Below, piece by piece: positions 24,741 to 33,252 of a DNA stretch of 64,000 nt. Location of the stretch: positions 1 through 64,000 of the forward strand of contig CAXTIG010000010.1 in assembly GCA_964244295.1 (NCBI GenBank). The letters are read 5' to 3'. Both the position numbers and the translations under genes were made by a program. Under the pieces are notes generated by a model. The model saw only the letters and a program-made list of their open reading frames with translations, made no database searches and was not told the DNA's origin. The number at the start of each line of letters is the position of its first letter. Position 1 is the first letter of the stretch. This stretch comes from JAJAZB01 sp964244295. GTDB taxonomy: Bacteria > Bacteroidota > Bacteroidia > Cytophagales > Spirosomataceae.

Positions 24741-25973
24741 TTAGCGTTTCATCGCGGCATAATTGGCGACCCAGGAGAAAACGACCAGACCGACCAGGTA
24801 CGCCAAGCCGAGTGAAGCGGCCGCAACGGCATCGACCAGCAGCACCGCCACCGCCAGCGCCCCAAGTCCGGCCAGTCCCCCGGCAAAATACCGCACCAGG
24901 GGTTTTGCCTCCGCTCCCACCGCCCGCGTGAGCGGAATCACGACGGTGAGGCAGTACACCGCCACGAGGTACCAGTCCGTAATTCCCGTCAGCAATCCCG
25001 CCAGCGCAACCACCAGTCCGCTGCTTAGACCGACGGCGGCGAAGTTGGCGGCGCGGGTTTCGGCCCCGTTGAGGGCGTGGCGGCCCAGCCGGTCGAAGCG
25101 CAGGAATAGGTTGCCCACCGGTTCGATAATCCAGCTCAGGTAGACCCCGAACACGAGCAGCCCGTACAGCATCCAGAGCACCGGGAAGTCCTGCGCCAGC
25201 ACCCGCACCAACCGCCGACCGAGCACGAACAAAATCACCACCGTCCACTGCACGGCCCCGGTGTGCCGCGCCAGCCAGAACTGGTAATCGAGAAACAGCC
25301 GGTAAACCGGGTTGCGGGCTTTCATGGCTTCGACCATGCCCCGGCGGGCGTACTCGAAATCGGGGTTGAGGCGCAGGGCCTCGGCGAAGTGCGTCCGGGC
25401 CTGGTCGGCCTGGGCGCGTTCGAGCAGGCTCCAGCCCGCGTTGGCGTGGGTGAAGGCGTCGTCAGGGTGGGCGCTGAGGGTGTCGGCGATGTTGGTGTGC
25501 ATCTCGTCGAGCCGCCCCAATTTAGTCAGGGCCTGGGTGCGGAGGTTGAGGCAGGTCGAATTTTCGGGGTCGATCGCCAGGCCCTCGTCGGCCCACTCCA
25601 GGGCTTTCGGCCAGTTGGCCTTGTCCGCCTCAAACGCCGCCATCAGCCCGAAGTACCCCGCCACGTAGGGGTCGAGTTCGATGGCCCGGCGCAGGGAGGC
25701 CTCGGCGGCGGCGGGCTGGTCAAGATGACTGAGGCTGAGGGCTTTGTAGTAGTGAGCTAGGTCGTTGTCGGGCCAGAGGGCCAGCAGGCGGTCGGCGGCT
25801 TCATCGGCGCGGCGGTAGTCTTTGGTTTCGAGCAGGCAGGCCGTGAGCAGCGCCTGGGCTTCGCCGTGCTCCGGCTCGGTGGCGAGCAGGGTTTCGAGTT
25901 GGCGGGTGGCCTCGGGAAAGCGGCGCAGGTCCATCAGGGTGCGGGCTTTTTCGAGGGAGGTGTCGGTGAGCAT
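24741..25973 (-). CDS. TPR protein with C-terminal membrane domain (cassette gene 3)
   Basis: The 410-residue protein has an N-terminal half of about five to six tetratricopeptide repeats (DLRRFPEATRQLETLLATEPEHGEAQ, FAEALRLNPDFEYARRGMVEA). The C-terminal half has roughly six transmembrane helices. The membrane part contains WIIEPVGNLFLRFDRLGRHAL, matching ALEPLSNLFFLTHPFARYVL in the preceding gene, so the two are paralogues. No signal peptide precedes the TPRs, placing them in the cytoplasm. The ATG at 25973 is preferred over a TTG at 25997. Function unknown; membrane anchoring of the AAA+ partner is a hypothesis. Confidence 0.82.
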   Translation of the reverse strand: MLTDTSLEKARTLMDLRRFPEATRQLETLLATEPEHGEAQALLTACLLETKDYRRADEAADRLLALWPDNDLAHYYKALSLSHLDQPAAAEASLRRAIELDPYVAGYFGLMAAFEADKANWPKALEWADEGLAIDPENSTCLNLRTQALTKLGRLDEMHTNIADTLSAHPDDAFTHANAGWSLLERAQADQARTHFAEALRLNPDFEYARRGMVEAMKARNPVYRLFLDYQFWLARHTGAVQWTVVILFVLGRRLVRVLAQDFPVLWMLYGLLVFGVYLSWIIEPVGNLFLRFDRLGRHALNGAETRAANFAAVGLSSGLVVALAGLLTGITDWYLVAVYCLTVVIPLTRAVGAEAKPLVRYFAGGLAGLGALAVAVLLVDAVAAASLGLAYLVGLVVFSWVANYAAMKR

Positions 25974-25986
25974 GGGGTGGGTCTGG

Positions 25987-27024
25987 TTAGCGGGCAAGGA
26001 GCCAAACGAGCGAAAGCAGCAAAAATAGCCCCGCCCCGGCGAACAGGGCCGTGCGCTTTTCGTGGGTGGTCAGGACGTAGCGGGCGAAGGGGTGAGTGAG
26101 GAAAAATAGGTTGGAAAGTGGTTCAAGTGCCAGAAGTAGGTATAAACTGAGCACCAGGGTCCCAGCTATAACCAAGCCGACTCCGTGCGTGAACCAGTGA
26201 TAAATCAAGGGTTCCTTCGCAATCGCCGCTCCTACCAGGCCACTGCTGCCAATCAGACCCTGAGTAATTCCCAATCTGACTCGTTGCTGTCGGGTTGGAG
26301 ACACGCCTGCATCGGGTTGCCTCAGCCGCATTCTCAGAAAAAATCGAAAAAACGGATGGTGCGCCTTCAACGCCTCTATCAATTGCTGCCGGGTTTCTAC
26401 GTTGTCCGGTTGAATTCGTAAAGCCTCCCGGAGGTGGAAATACGCCAAGTCTATTTCACCGTTGATCAAGTTCGCACTGCCCACGTCCTCATGCGCATAG
26501 GTGTCGTCAGGGTCAACGCCCAAAAGAGAAATCGCGTCAGCCTGAAAATCCAGCCCCAGGTGCGCCTGACCTATCACCCGATTTCGCAAGCAATCCGAAT
26601 TTTGGGGGTCGATTGTCAACCCTTCGTTCGCCTTTTGGATGGACTCGTGCCAACGGTGTTGTTGGCGAAGTATCATCGACCATTTACCAAAATAAGCGGC
26701 AACGCCTGGGTTGATTTGCACCGCTCGATGAATTGCCTCTTCTGCCTGCTTCAACTCATGCGATTTTTGGTAGAAAAATGCAGCCAGATAAAACGCATAG
26801 CTGTCATTTGGAGCGATTGATAAAAAGCCCTCAATCGCTTTTTTCGTTTCTTCCCGTTCCCCATCCTGCAAGCGGCACACCGCTATCATTCGCGTCGCCC
26901 AATACGCCCCCGGCCGCTCCGCCAGCGCCTGCTCAAACAGCGCGGCCGCTTGCTCGTACCGGCCCAAGTCGTACAACGCACGACCTCGGACTACGAGTTG
27001 GTCGAAGGCGGGCGGGTGCGTCAT
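25987..27024 (-). CDS. TPR protein with C-terminal membrane domain (cassette gene 2)
   Basis: The 345-residue paralogue of the next gene has tetratricopeptide repeats over about residues 5-235 (LVVRGRALYDLGRYEQAAALFEQAL, AIHRAVQINPGVAAYFGKW) and three hydrophobic helices at 255-345. The shared EPLSNLFF segment lies between the second and third. Its start ATG overlaps the stop of the AAA+ gene (ATGA), so it is translationally coupled, and the next gene starts 13 bp after its stop. Base composition is noticeably more AT-rich than its paralogue, suggesting a different history or relaxed selection. Confidence 0.82.
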   Translation of the reverse strand: MTHPPAFDQLVVRGRALYDLGRYEQAAALFEQALAERPGAYWATRMIAVCRLQDGEREETKKAIEGFLSIAPNDSYAFYLAAFFYQKSHELKQAEEAIHRAVQINPGVAAYFGKWSMILRQQHRWHESIQKANEGLTIDPQNSDCLRNRVIGQAHLGLDFQADAISLLGVDPDDTYAHEDVGSANLINGEIDLAYFHLREALRIQPDNVETRQQLIEALKAHHPFFRFFLRMRLRQPDAGVSPTRQQRVRLGITQGLIGSSGLVGAAIAKEPLIYHWFTHGVGLVIAGTLVLSLYLLLALEPLSNLFFLTHPFARYVLTTHEKRTALFAGAGLFLLLSLVWLLAR

Positions 27025-28352
27025 TTTAGTTTCAAATACGCCAAAATCTCATCGTACAACCCGCTCTCGTTCGCGTAGAGCGCGTAGTTTTTAGCGGTCG
27101 AAAACCACTCTTTCGTGCTGGGGCGTTGCTGGCCGATGGCCTGGCGGAGGTCGGTGGTGGCGAGGGGCAGTACCCGACCCAGGCGGAGCGATTCGGGCAG
27201 TTTGGCTTCCACGGCGCGGTCCACCACGGCGCGGAGATCGGCCCCGGAGTAGCCTTCGGTTTTTTTGGCAATGTCGGCCACGTCCACGTGTTCGGCGGGT
27301 TTGTCGGCCAGCAGCAGGCGCAGGATTTCGGCGCGGGCGGGCAAATCGGGCGGCCCGACGAACACGATGCGGTCGAAGCGACCGGGTCGGCGGAAAGCCG
27401 TGTCAAGGTACCAGGGCGAGTTAGTGGCACCGAGGATGAGGATGCCCTCGTTGGAGTAGCGCACTCCGTCGAGTTCGTCGAGAAACTGGTTGATGATAAA
27501 ACGCCCCGCCGCCTGGCGCATGTCGGTGCGGCTAGCCCCGAGCGCGTCGATTTCGTCGAAAAACAGCACGCAGGGCGTGTTGAGGCGGGCTTGCTGGAAG
27601 ATGTCGTGCAGGTTTTTTTCCGAAGCGCCCACCCACATATCGAGCACGTCATTGAGGCCCACCGAGAGGAAATTGGCCTGAATCTCGCCTGCCGTGGCGC
27701 GGGCCAGCAGGGTTTTGCCGCAGCCCGGCGGGCCGTAGAGCAAAATGCCCCCGCCGATTTTTTTGCCGAAGGCTTTGTAAATCTCCGGGTTGCGCAGCGG
27801 GTGAATCACCTTCAACGCGATTTCTTCCTTTACTTTTTCCAACCCGCCCACGTCGGCGAAGGCAATGCTGGGTTTTTCGAGGTTCCCTTCCGACAGCAAC
27901 TCGTCCAATTCTTCCTCGAAGGCCGTCAGGGGTTGGGCCAGGCCACTTTCGCGGAGGTGCCGGTTGAGGGTGTTTTCAAAATCCACTTCGGCGAGGCGCT
28001 CGTCCTGGGCGGTGGCCTGGTCGTAGTGGGTTTTAGCGGCTTTACCGTCGCCGAGGCGCAGGCAGACTTTCGCCAGCAAGAGCCGCGCCGCCGGGTTTTC
28101 GGTTTGGTCGAGCAATTCCTCCAGAATCACCTGTGCGGGCGGGTCGTTGTGCAAGGCGTGGTAACACTCAGCCAGGCGGAGTTGCAGGGCCGGGTCGGTA
28201 GGGTCGAGGCGGCGGGCTTCGCGATATTCGGCCAGGGCCTCGTCGTAGCGGGTTAGGTCAAAGAACGCCCCGGCGAGCGTGGTGCGTAGCGGCAAATTGT
28301 CGGGCGAAAACCGCAGGGCCTCGCGTAGGGCAGTGAGTTGGGGGTCGGTCAC
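27021..28352 (-). CDS. TPR-AAA+ ATPase, Vps4/p97-like (cassette gene 1)
   Basis: The 443-residue protein fuses N-terminal tetratricopeptide repeats (about 1-125) to one classical-clade AAA+ module (about 160-400). It shows FADVGGLEKVKEEI, Walker A YGPPGCGKTLLA, pore-type residues MWVGASEKNLHDIF, Walker B VLFFDEIDALG, sensor 1 ILGATNSPW and the arginine finger FRRPGRFDR. The C-terminal lid has GYSGADLRAVVDRA and RPSTKEWFSTAKNYALYAN, like Vps4/katanin. Such enzymes unfold or remodel proteins. Four-base overlap with a TPR membrane protein points to a membrane-associated remodelling complex of unknown substrate. Confidence 0.85.
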   Translation of the reverse strand: MTDPQLTALREALRFSPDNLPLRTTLAGAFFDLTRYDEALAEYREARRLDPTDPALQLRLAECYHALHNDPPAQVILEELLDQTENPAARLLLAKVCLRLGDGKAAKTHYDQATAQDERLAEVDFENTLNRHLRESGLAQPLTAFEEELDELLSEGNLEKPSIAFADVGGLEKVKEEIALKVIHPLRNPEIYKAFGKKIGGGILLYGPPGCGKTLLARATAGEIQANFLSVGLNDVLDMWVGASEKNLHDIFQQARLNTPCVLFFDEIDALGASRTDMRQAAGRFIINQFLDELDGVRYSNEGILILGATNSPWYLDTAFRRPGRFDRIVFVGPPDLPARAEILRLLLADKPAEHVDVADIAKKTEGYSGADLRAVVDRAVEAKLPESLRLGRVLPLATTDLRQAIGQQRPSTKEWFSTAKNYALYANESGLYDEILAYLKLK

Positions 28353-28402
28353 GAAAAGCGAATCGGGTGGGAAAGCCGAACTTCGGGGTTTTATCGGAAA
28401 AC

Positions 28403-28435
28403 AAAAAACCCCAACCGGGGTCGGCTGGGGTTTTT
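28403..28435 (-). terminator. Terminator of the cytochrome c gene
   Basis: Hairpin AAAAACCCCAGCC/GGTTGGGGTTTTT on the minus strand followed by a T-rich tract. It lies 18 bp after the cytochrome gene stop and before the AAA+ gene start. Confidence 0.75.
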
Positions 28436-28452
28436 CGATTCAAAAAATAGAA

Positions 28453-28812
28453 TCAAGCTTTTTTCTTGGTCGCTTTGCCTTTGGCACCGCCACCCAGCGA
28501 GTTAATCCACCCAGCAATTTTCAGGGCGTCTTCCTTCGGTACGGCGGTCATCGGGGCCATGGCCGGGTAGCCGGGCCAGTGTTCGGGCTTGGGCTTGTAG
28601 ATGAGTTCAACGATTTGCTCGTCGGTGTATTTTTTCTTGGCCACGTCCTTGTACGCCGGGCCGACCAGCCGCTGGTCCACTTTGTGGCAGGTAAGGCAAA
28701 TGTGTTTTTGCAGCAAGGGCTGGATGTCGGCGGGCGGCTCGGTTTGAGCCTGGGCGGCGGTTCCTGCTACGGCCAGCAGGGCAACGGCCAGGAAGAAAAA
28801 CGTTTTGTTCAT
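28453..28812 (-). CDS. Class I c-type cytochrome (c551-like)
   Basis: This 119-residue periplasmic protein has a signal peptide (residues 1-23) and one haem-attachment motif CLTCH at 39-43. The sixth ligand is probably Met85 or Met88 in GYPAMAPM. The domain size of about 80 residues fits cytochrome c551/c-type electron carriers. The basic, Ala/Lys-rich tail GAKGKATKKKA is unusual and probably disordered. The ATG at 28812 is used since the frame upstream has no signal peptide. It has its own terminator. Confidence 0.9.
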   Translation of the reverse strand: MNKTFFFLAVALLAVAGTAAQAQTEPPADIQPLLQKHICLTCHKVDQRLVGPAYKDVAKKKYTDEQIVELIYKPKPEHWPGYPAMAPMTAVPKEDALKIAGWINSLGGGAKGKATKKKA

Positions 28813-28847
28813 CGGTAAAAATAAAGTTGGCTCGTGCGGTTGACGGG

Positions 28848-28855
28848 CAAAACTA
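28848..28855 (-). promoter_or_regulatory. -7 element for the cytochrome c gene
   Basis: Minus-strand TAGTTTTG is a full match to TAnnTTTG about 36 nt before the ATG; a run of T, not a clean TTG, occupies the -33 region. Confidence 0.4.
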
Positions 28856-28956
28856 CAAAAAAAACGGAAGGACGGTCGCTTAAAAAGTCTTAAATACCGA
28901 AGCGACGGCAGACGGGTTTCCAGACAAAAACGTGCCACGCCCGTGCATCTCGCCAT

Positions 28957-29769
28957 TCAGGCCCCGTTTTTAAACGCCTCCACCGCCCGCCGTACGCTGC
29001 CGTGCCGGGCCAGGAGGTCGTCGGCGACTGCGGGAGCGACGCCGGTTTCTTCGACCACCATCTGAATGGCGCGGTTCACGAGTTTGTGGTTGGTGAGTTG
29101 CATATCCACCATCCGGTTGCCTTTCACGCGTCCGAGTTGGATCATCACGGTGGTAGAGATCATGTTCAGCACCAACTTCTGCGCCGTACCCGACTTCATC
29201 CGCGTACTGCCCGTGACGAACTCCGGCCCCACGACCACCTCCACCGGAAACTCGACGGCTTCGGCCACCGCGCTGCCAGGGTTGCACACGATGCAGCCGG
29301 TCAGGAGGCCGCGTTTACGCGCCTCCGTTACCCCACCGATCACGTAGGGCGTGCGGCCTGAGGCGGCAATGCCGATGATGCTGTCCAGTTCGTTGATGTC
29401 ATATTCTTCCAAATCCTTCCAGGCCTGGTCGGGGTCGTCTTCGGCAAATTCGACGGCTTTGCGAATGGCCCCGTCGCCCCCGGCCATGATGCCCACCACC
29501 ATGCCGAAGGGCACGCCGTAGGTAGGCGGGCACTCCGAAGCATCGACCACGCCGAGCCGCCCGCTGGTGCCCGCGCCGATGTAAAACAGCCGCCCTCCCG
29601 CTTTCATGCGCGGCACAATGCCACTCACGAGCGCCTCGATTTGCGGAATGGCCGCGTCCACGGCGTAGGGTACGGTTTTGTCTTCGGCGTTGATGCCATT
29701 CAGCAACTCGCGGACGCTGAGCTGGTCGAGGTTTTCGTGGTGGGAAGGGGCTTCGGTGATGGAGGTCAT
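28957..29769 (-). CDS. murQ: N-acetylmuramic acid 6-phosphate etherase
   Basis: This 270-residue SIS-domain lyase cleaves the D-lactyl ether of MurNAc-6-phosphate to GlcNAc-6-phosphate during peptidoglycan recycling. The family signature GAGTSGRLGVVDASECPPTYG is split here around residues 66-86. TGSTRMKSGTAQKLVLNMIS carries the second conserved block. It is slightly shorter than E. coli MurQ (298). No MurNAc transporter or kinase gene adjoins it. Tandem TGTTCAATGTTCAA words occupy the upstream gap. Confidence 0.93.
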   Translation of the reverse strand: MTSITEAPSHHENLDQLSVRELLNGINAEDKTVPYAVDAAIPQIEALVSGIVPRMKAGGRLFYIGAGTSGRLGVVDASECPPTYGVPFGMVVGIMAGGDGAIRKAVEFAEDDPDQAWKDLEEYDINELDSIIGIAASGRTPYVIGGVTEARKRGLLTGCIVCNPGSAVAEAVEFPVEVVVGPEFVTGSTRMKSGTAQKLVLNMISTTVMIQLGRVKGNRMVDMQLTNHKLVNRAIQMVVEETGVAPAVADDLLARHGSVRRAVEAFKNGA

Positions 29770-29785
29770 GGGATTGGGAAAGGCG

Positions 29786-29853
29786 AATGTTCAATGTTCA
29801 ACGCTCAATGTTCAATTCTCAATAAAAAGCAAACAGAGTGAACATTGAACATT
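29786..29853. repeat. Inverted repeat of AATGTTCAATGTTCA words
   Basis: 15-bp arms 29786-29800 and 29839-29853. The arms are themselves near-tandem 8-9-bp words, and the same family fills the gap at 41911-41975. It lies between murQ and the DUF1207 gene. Confidence 0.75.
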
Positions 29854-29864
29854 TTACTCAGAAT

Positions 29865-30698
29865 TCAAAACGGATTAAAATACACCCCCGCCCCCACCCA
29901 GGTCGTGCGGCGCTCTTCGTAGGTGCTGTAGGGGATTTTGCCAGTGTAAAATTCGGCTAGCAGGGTGAGCGGGCGTCTTTCTTCCGCGCCCAGTTCCAGA
30001 CCGAGGCCCACTTTCAGGTTGGGCGTGTAGTCGGTTTGGGCGAGCAGGCGCAGGTCGGCCCCGGCCACCAAGCGGGCAGTTGCTCCCGGCGATTTGTAAA
30101 GCGTTCCGGCTTGAAAATACGGCTGCTTGCGCTCCGCCGCCGCGCTCAACACGAAACCCGCCCCACCGTAGAGTCGGGTTTGGCCCAGTTGGGTGGAATA
30201 CAGCAGGTCGAATTGCTCGTAGTTGTTGGCATCGGGGTAGGGCGAAGCAATGCCGTTGCGGAGGATGTAATCGTCGCCGAGGTGCGAGGAAAGGTGGTAA
30301 AACCGGAAGCGCCAGGCGTGGTTGCGCCGCCGGAGGGCGTAGAGCAGGCTGATTTTGTAGTCGGTGTTGTAGAGGTAACGCCGGTACCAGCCCCGGTTGT
30401 CGGTGAACATCTCGAACTGGGTGAAAACGCCCATGTCCAGCGCAAGCTCGCTGGCGCGGGCCTCGTCGCGGGTCCAACGGACGAGGGGCTTTTTCAATCC
30501 CACCACGAAGGGCGCAAACATCCCTTTTTGCGCCTGGCCTTCCTCCCAGCGTTTCAGCAGCGAGCCGCCCGTCTGGGCTTCGAGCGCGTCGAGCAGGATG
30601 GGCGCAAAGAGGTGGCCCTGCGGGAGGAATTCGGCCTTATGCTGGGCAAATACGGCGGTTTGCGTCAGCAGAATCAGTGAAAGAATGGCGTGACGCAT
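29865..30698 (-). CDS. DUF1207 family outer-membrane/secreted protein
   Basis: This 277-residue protein has an N-terminal signal peptide (MRHAILSLILLTQTAVFAQ). Alternating strands follow (WRFRFYHLSSHLGDDYILRNG, LRLLAQTDYTPNLKVGLGLELG) and it ends in an aromatic C-terminus, YFNPF, typical of outer-membrane beta barrels. The conserved FYHLSSHLGDDY region is characteristic of DUF1207. Function is unknown. The ATG at 30698 is chosen because it starts the signal peptide. Confidence 0.82.
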   Translation of the reverse strand: MRHAILSLILLTQTAVFAQHKAEFLPQGHLFAPILLDALEAQTGGSLLKRWEEGQAQKGMFAPFVVGLKKPLVRWTRDEARASELALDMGVFTQFEMFTDNRGWYRRYLYNTDYKISLLYALRRRNHAWRFRFYHLSSHLGDDYILRNGIASPYPDANNYEQFDLLYSTQLGQTRLYGGAGFVLSAAAERKQPYFQAGTLYKSPGATARLVAGADLRLLAQTDYTPNLKVGLGLELGAEERRPLTLLAEFYTGKIPYSTYEERRTTWVGAGVYFNPF

Positions 30699-30707
30699 TC
30701 GGATGGG

Positions 30708-30776
30708 ATTGGAACACGGATTCAACGGGTCAAAACGGATTAATTCAGTGACAACCCGTTGAATCCGTGTTCCAAT
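30708..30776. repeat. 23-bp perfect inverted repeat ATTGGAACACGG family
   Basis: Arms 30708-30730 and 30754-30776. It ends 2 bp before the M20 peptidase stop and begins 9 bp before the DUF1207 start codon. Confidence 0.9.
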
Positions 30777-30778
30777 TT

Positions 30779-32140
30779 TCAATGCACGGTTTCTGCAAAA
30801 TGTTTGAAAAACAGCGGACTCGTTTCGATGCCTTTGAAAAAATTGAACAGCCCGTAGTGCTCGTTGGGCGAGTGGAGCGCGTCGGAATCGAGGCCGAAGC
30901 CCATCAGCACGGTTTTCAAACCCAGTTCTTTTTCAAACAAGGCCACAATCGGAATGCTGCCCCCGCCCCGCGTGGGGATGGGTTGTTTGCCAAAACTCTC
31001 GGCCATCGCCGCCTCGGCGGCCCGGTACGCGGGCGAATCGAGCGGAGTCAGGTAAGGTTCGCCGCCGTGGTGGGGCGTGACCGTTACCTTCACCGATTTC
31101 GGCGCGATGCTCAGAAAGTGCTTGGTAAATAATTCGGTGATTTGATCTGACGACTGGTTAGGCACCAACCGCATCGAGATTTTGGCCGAGGCCTTCGAGG
31201 GCAACACGGTTTTGGCTCCCTCGCCGGTGTAGCCGCCCCAGATGCCGTTGCAGTCGAGGGTGGGCCGGGTGCCGGTGCGTTCGAGGGTGGTGTAACCCCG
31301 CTCGCCCTCCACGTCGTCGATGCCGAGGTCTTTTTTGTAGGCTTCCAGATCGAACGGAGCCTGATTGATAAGGCGGCGCTCGTCGGCGGATAGGTCGAGG
31401 ACGTCGTCGTAAAAACCGGGGATGGTGACGTGCCCGGCCTCGTCGTGGAGGCTGGCGATGAGCCGGGCGAGCACGTTGATGGGGTTGGCAACGGCCCCGC
31501 CGTACACGCCCGAATGCAGGTCGCGGTTGGCGGCGACGACTTCCACCTCGAGGTAACTCAGTCCGCGCAGACCGGTATCGAGCGAGGGCACGTCGTTGGC
31601 AATCATGGCCGTGTCGGAAATCAGAATCACGTCGGCGGCTAGTTTCTCCCGGTTTTCGCGCACGAAAATCCCCAGGTTGGGCGAGCCGATTTCCTCCTCG
31701 CCTTCAATCATAAATTTCACGTTGCAGGGCAGCGAGTCGGTGGCGACCATCGCCTCGAAGGCTTTCACGTGCATGTAAAACTGCCCCTTGTCGTCGGCGG
31801 AACCCCGTGCGTAGATTTTCTCGTCCCGAATCACCGGCTCGAAGGGTGGCGAATTCCAGAGTTCGTAGGGGTCGGCGGGTTGCACGTCGTAGTGGCCGTA
31901 CACGAGCACGGTCGGTTTGGACGGGTCAATAATTTTTTCTCCGAAAACAATCGGGTGCCCGGCGGTTTCGTGGAGTTCGGCCACGTCGGCCCCGGCCCGT
32001 TCGAGGCTGTCGCGCACAAATTCGGCAGCCCGACGCACGTCGGGTTTAAACTTGGAATCGGCGCTGACGGAAGGAATGCGCAGCAGGTCGAGGAGTTCGG
32101 CCAGGAAGCGGTCGCGGTTTTTTTCGAGGTAGTCGTTCAT
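30779..32140 (-). CDS. M20 family metallopeptidase / dipeptidase
   Basis: The 453-residue co-catalytic di-zinc peptidase has the first ligand block VLVYGHYDVQPADP, bridging residues in GSADDKGQ, the catalytic glutamate in IEGEEEIGSPN and a further ligand in LISDTAMI. GLRGLSYLEVEV begins the dimerisation domain. It resembles CNDP-like dipeptidases, which hydrolyse a range of dipeptides in the cytosol. ATG at 32140 is used, two codons downstream of an in-frame TTG. Confidence 0.92.
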   Translation of the reverse strand: MNDYLEKNRDRFLAELLDLLRIPSVSADSKFKPDVRRAAEFVRDSLERAGADVAELHETAGHPIVFGEKIIDPSKPTVLVYGHYDVQPADPYELWNSPPFEPVIRDEKIYARGSADDKGQFYMHVKAFEAMVATDSLPCNVKFMIEGEEEIGSPNLGIFVRENREKLAADVILISDTAMIANDVPSLDTGLRGLSYLEVEVVAANRDLHSGVYGGAVANPINVLARLIASLHDEAGHVTIPGFYDDVLDLSADERRLINQAPFDLEAYKKDLGIDDVEGERGYTTLERTGTRPTLDCNGIWGGYTGEGAKTVLPSKASAKISMRLVPNQSSDQITELFTKHFLSIAPKSVKVTVTPHHGGEPYLTPLDSPAYRAAEAAMAESFGKQPIPTRGGGSIPIVALFEKELGLKTVLMGFGLDSDALHSPNEHYGLFNFFKGIETSPLFFKHFAETVH

Positions 32141-32155
32141 TTTCAAATCACCTGA

Positions 32156-32250
32156 CTGTCATCCTGAGCTTGCGAAGGACCTTTCGCGGTGGTATCCCAA
32201 CTAATCGGGAGGTCAGAGGCGAAAGGTCCTTCGCAAGCTCAGGATGACAG
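32156..32250. repeat. 32-bp perfect inverted repeat, CATCCTGAGC-GAAGGACC family
   Basis: Arms 32156-32187 and 32219-32250 with a 31-bp loop (CGGGAGGTCA near its right end). The same arm words occur at 49165-49289. Confidence 0.92.
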
Positions 32251-32284
32251 CCAAGTGAGGGTAGTTGGTTTCAAAATCCCACAA

Positions 32285-32320
32285 AAGTAAAAACCCGCCG
32301 GGGCCATCCCAGCGGGTTTT
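32285..32320 (-). terminator. Terminator of plsY
   Basis: Minus-strand AAAACCCGC/GCGGGTTTT hairpin, extended by GGG/CCC, then TTTTTACTTTTG; 18 bp after the plsY stop. Confidence 0.75.
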
Positions 32321-32337
32321 GTAAATTCGCCCAAAAC

Positions 32338-32994
32338 CTATTCCTCGTCGCGGCTCCGGCGGCGTCGCAACGGCACCCGGCTTTCCTGCCCGCGCCAGAG
32401 GCGACCGATGTTTTTCTGATGGGTAAACAGCACCAGGCCAAACACGAAAAAGCCGAATACGCTGAGCGAGAGCGGTTCGTGCCCAAACGTTTTCGAGACC
32501 ATCAGCAGCGGAAACGCGAGCGTCGCCATCATCGAACTCAGCGAAACGTACTGGGTAGCAATCATGCCTAGCAAAAACACGGCGATGCATACCACAGCGG
32601 CCTGCGGGTGGATGCTCAGTACCATACCCAGCAGCGTGGCGACGCCCTTGCCGCCTTTGAAATGGGCGAACACCGGAAACAAATGCCCCAGCACGGCCAC
32701 CAGCCCGAAGACCAGTTTGAGCGGTACGCGCTGTTCGGCGGGAATAAAATTGAGGTAAAAAAGAATCAGGGCGAGGTTGGCAGCCAGCCAGCCTTTGAGC
32801 ACGTCGATGAGCATGACCACCGTCCCGGCTCGTTTGCCCAGGGTGCGGAAGGTGTTGCTGGCCCCGGCATTGCCGCTCCCGTGCTTGCGGATGTCCATCC
32901 CAAAAAACGCCTGCCCGTACCACACCGCCGTCGGAATCGAACCCAGTAAATACGCGAGCAACGCAGCGGGAAGTATGGAAATCCAATTGATCAT
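32338..32994 (-). CDS. plsY: Acyl-phosphate:glycerol-3-phosphate acyltransferase
   Basis: The 218-residue integral membrane enzyme makes lysophosphatidic acid, the first step of phospholipid synthesis, from acyl-phosphate. The three family motifs are present: GSIPTAVWYGQ near residue 20, KHGSGNAGASN near 40 (phosphate loop) and HFKGGKGVAT near 112. About five to seven hydrophobic helices are visible. The C-terminus is basic (RRRRSRDEE). The ATG at 32994 is preferred over a GTG three codons upstream. A consensus promoter precedes it. Confidence 0.93.
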   Translation of the reverse strand: MINWISILPAALLAYLLGSIPTAVWYGQAFFGMDIRKHGSGNAGASNTFRTLGKRAGTVVMLIDVLKGWLAANLALILFYLNFIPAEQRVPLKLVFGLVAVLGHLFPVFAHFKGGKGVATLLGMVLSIHPQAAVVCIAVFLLGMIATQYVSLSSMMATLAFPLLMVSKTFGHEPLSLSVFGFFVFGLVLFTHQKNIGRLWRGQESRVPLRRRRSRDEE

Positions 32995-33054
32995 GGCGGT
33001 CACGCGAAGTGAGTAGGTGAATAAGTGAACGGAATTTTTACGCGAGAGGGGTTA

Positions 33055-33084
33055 CAAAACTAAGGGTTTTTGCGGAAACACCAA
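33055..33084 (-). promoter_or_regulatory. Consensus promoter of plsY
   Basis: Minus-strand TTG (33082-33084), 19 nt, TAGTTTTG (33055-33062): full match to the Bacteroidota form. Confidence 0.62.
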
Positions 33085-33098
33085 TCCGTTTGACACAA

Positions 33099-33133
33099 AA
33101 ACCGCCCGGCTTCGCGGGGAGGCCGGGCGGTTT
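33099..33133 (-). terminator. Terminator of the RND efflux operon
   Basis: Minus-strand AAACCGCCCGGC/GCCGGGCGGTTT hairpin followed by TTTGTG. Together with the inverted repeat next to it, it closes the operon ending at 33253. Confidence 0.75.
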
Positions 33134-33141
33134 GGGAGCAC

Positions 33142-33232
33142 GCTGTCACGCTGAGCGGAGTCGAAGCGCGGTTGGAAATGGGAAACCTTCTCCGAAGTCC
33201 AACCGCGCTTCGACTCCGCTCAGCGTGACAGC
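33142..33232. repeat. 35-bp perfect inverted repeat, GCTGTCACGCTGAGCGGAG family
   Basis: Arms 33142-33176 and 33198-33232 with a 21-bp loop, located between the RND gene stop and its terminator. Confidence 0.92.
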
Positions 33233-33252
33233 CTTTAAACAAAAAACAGTTT

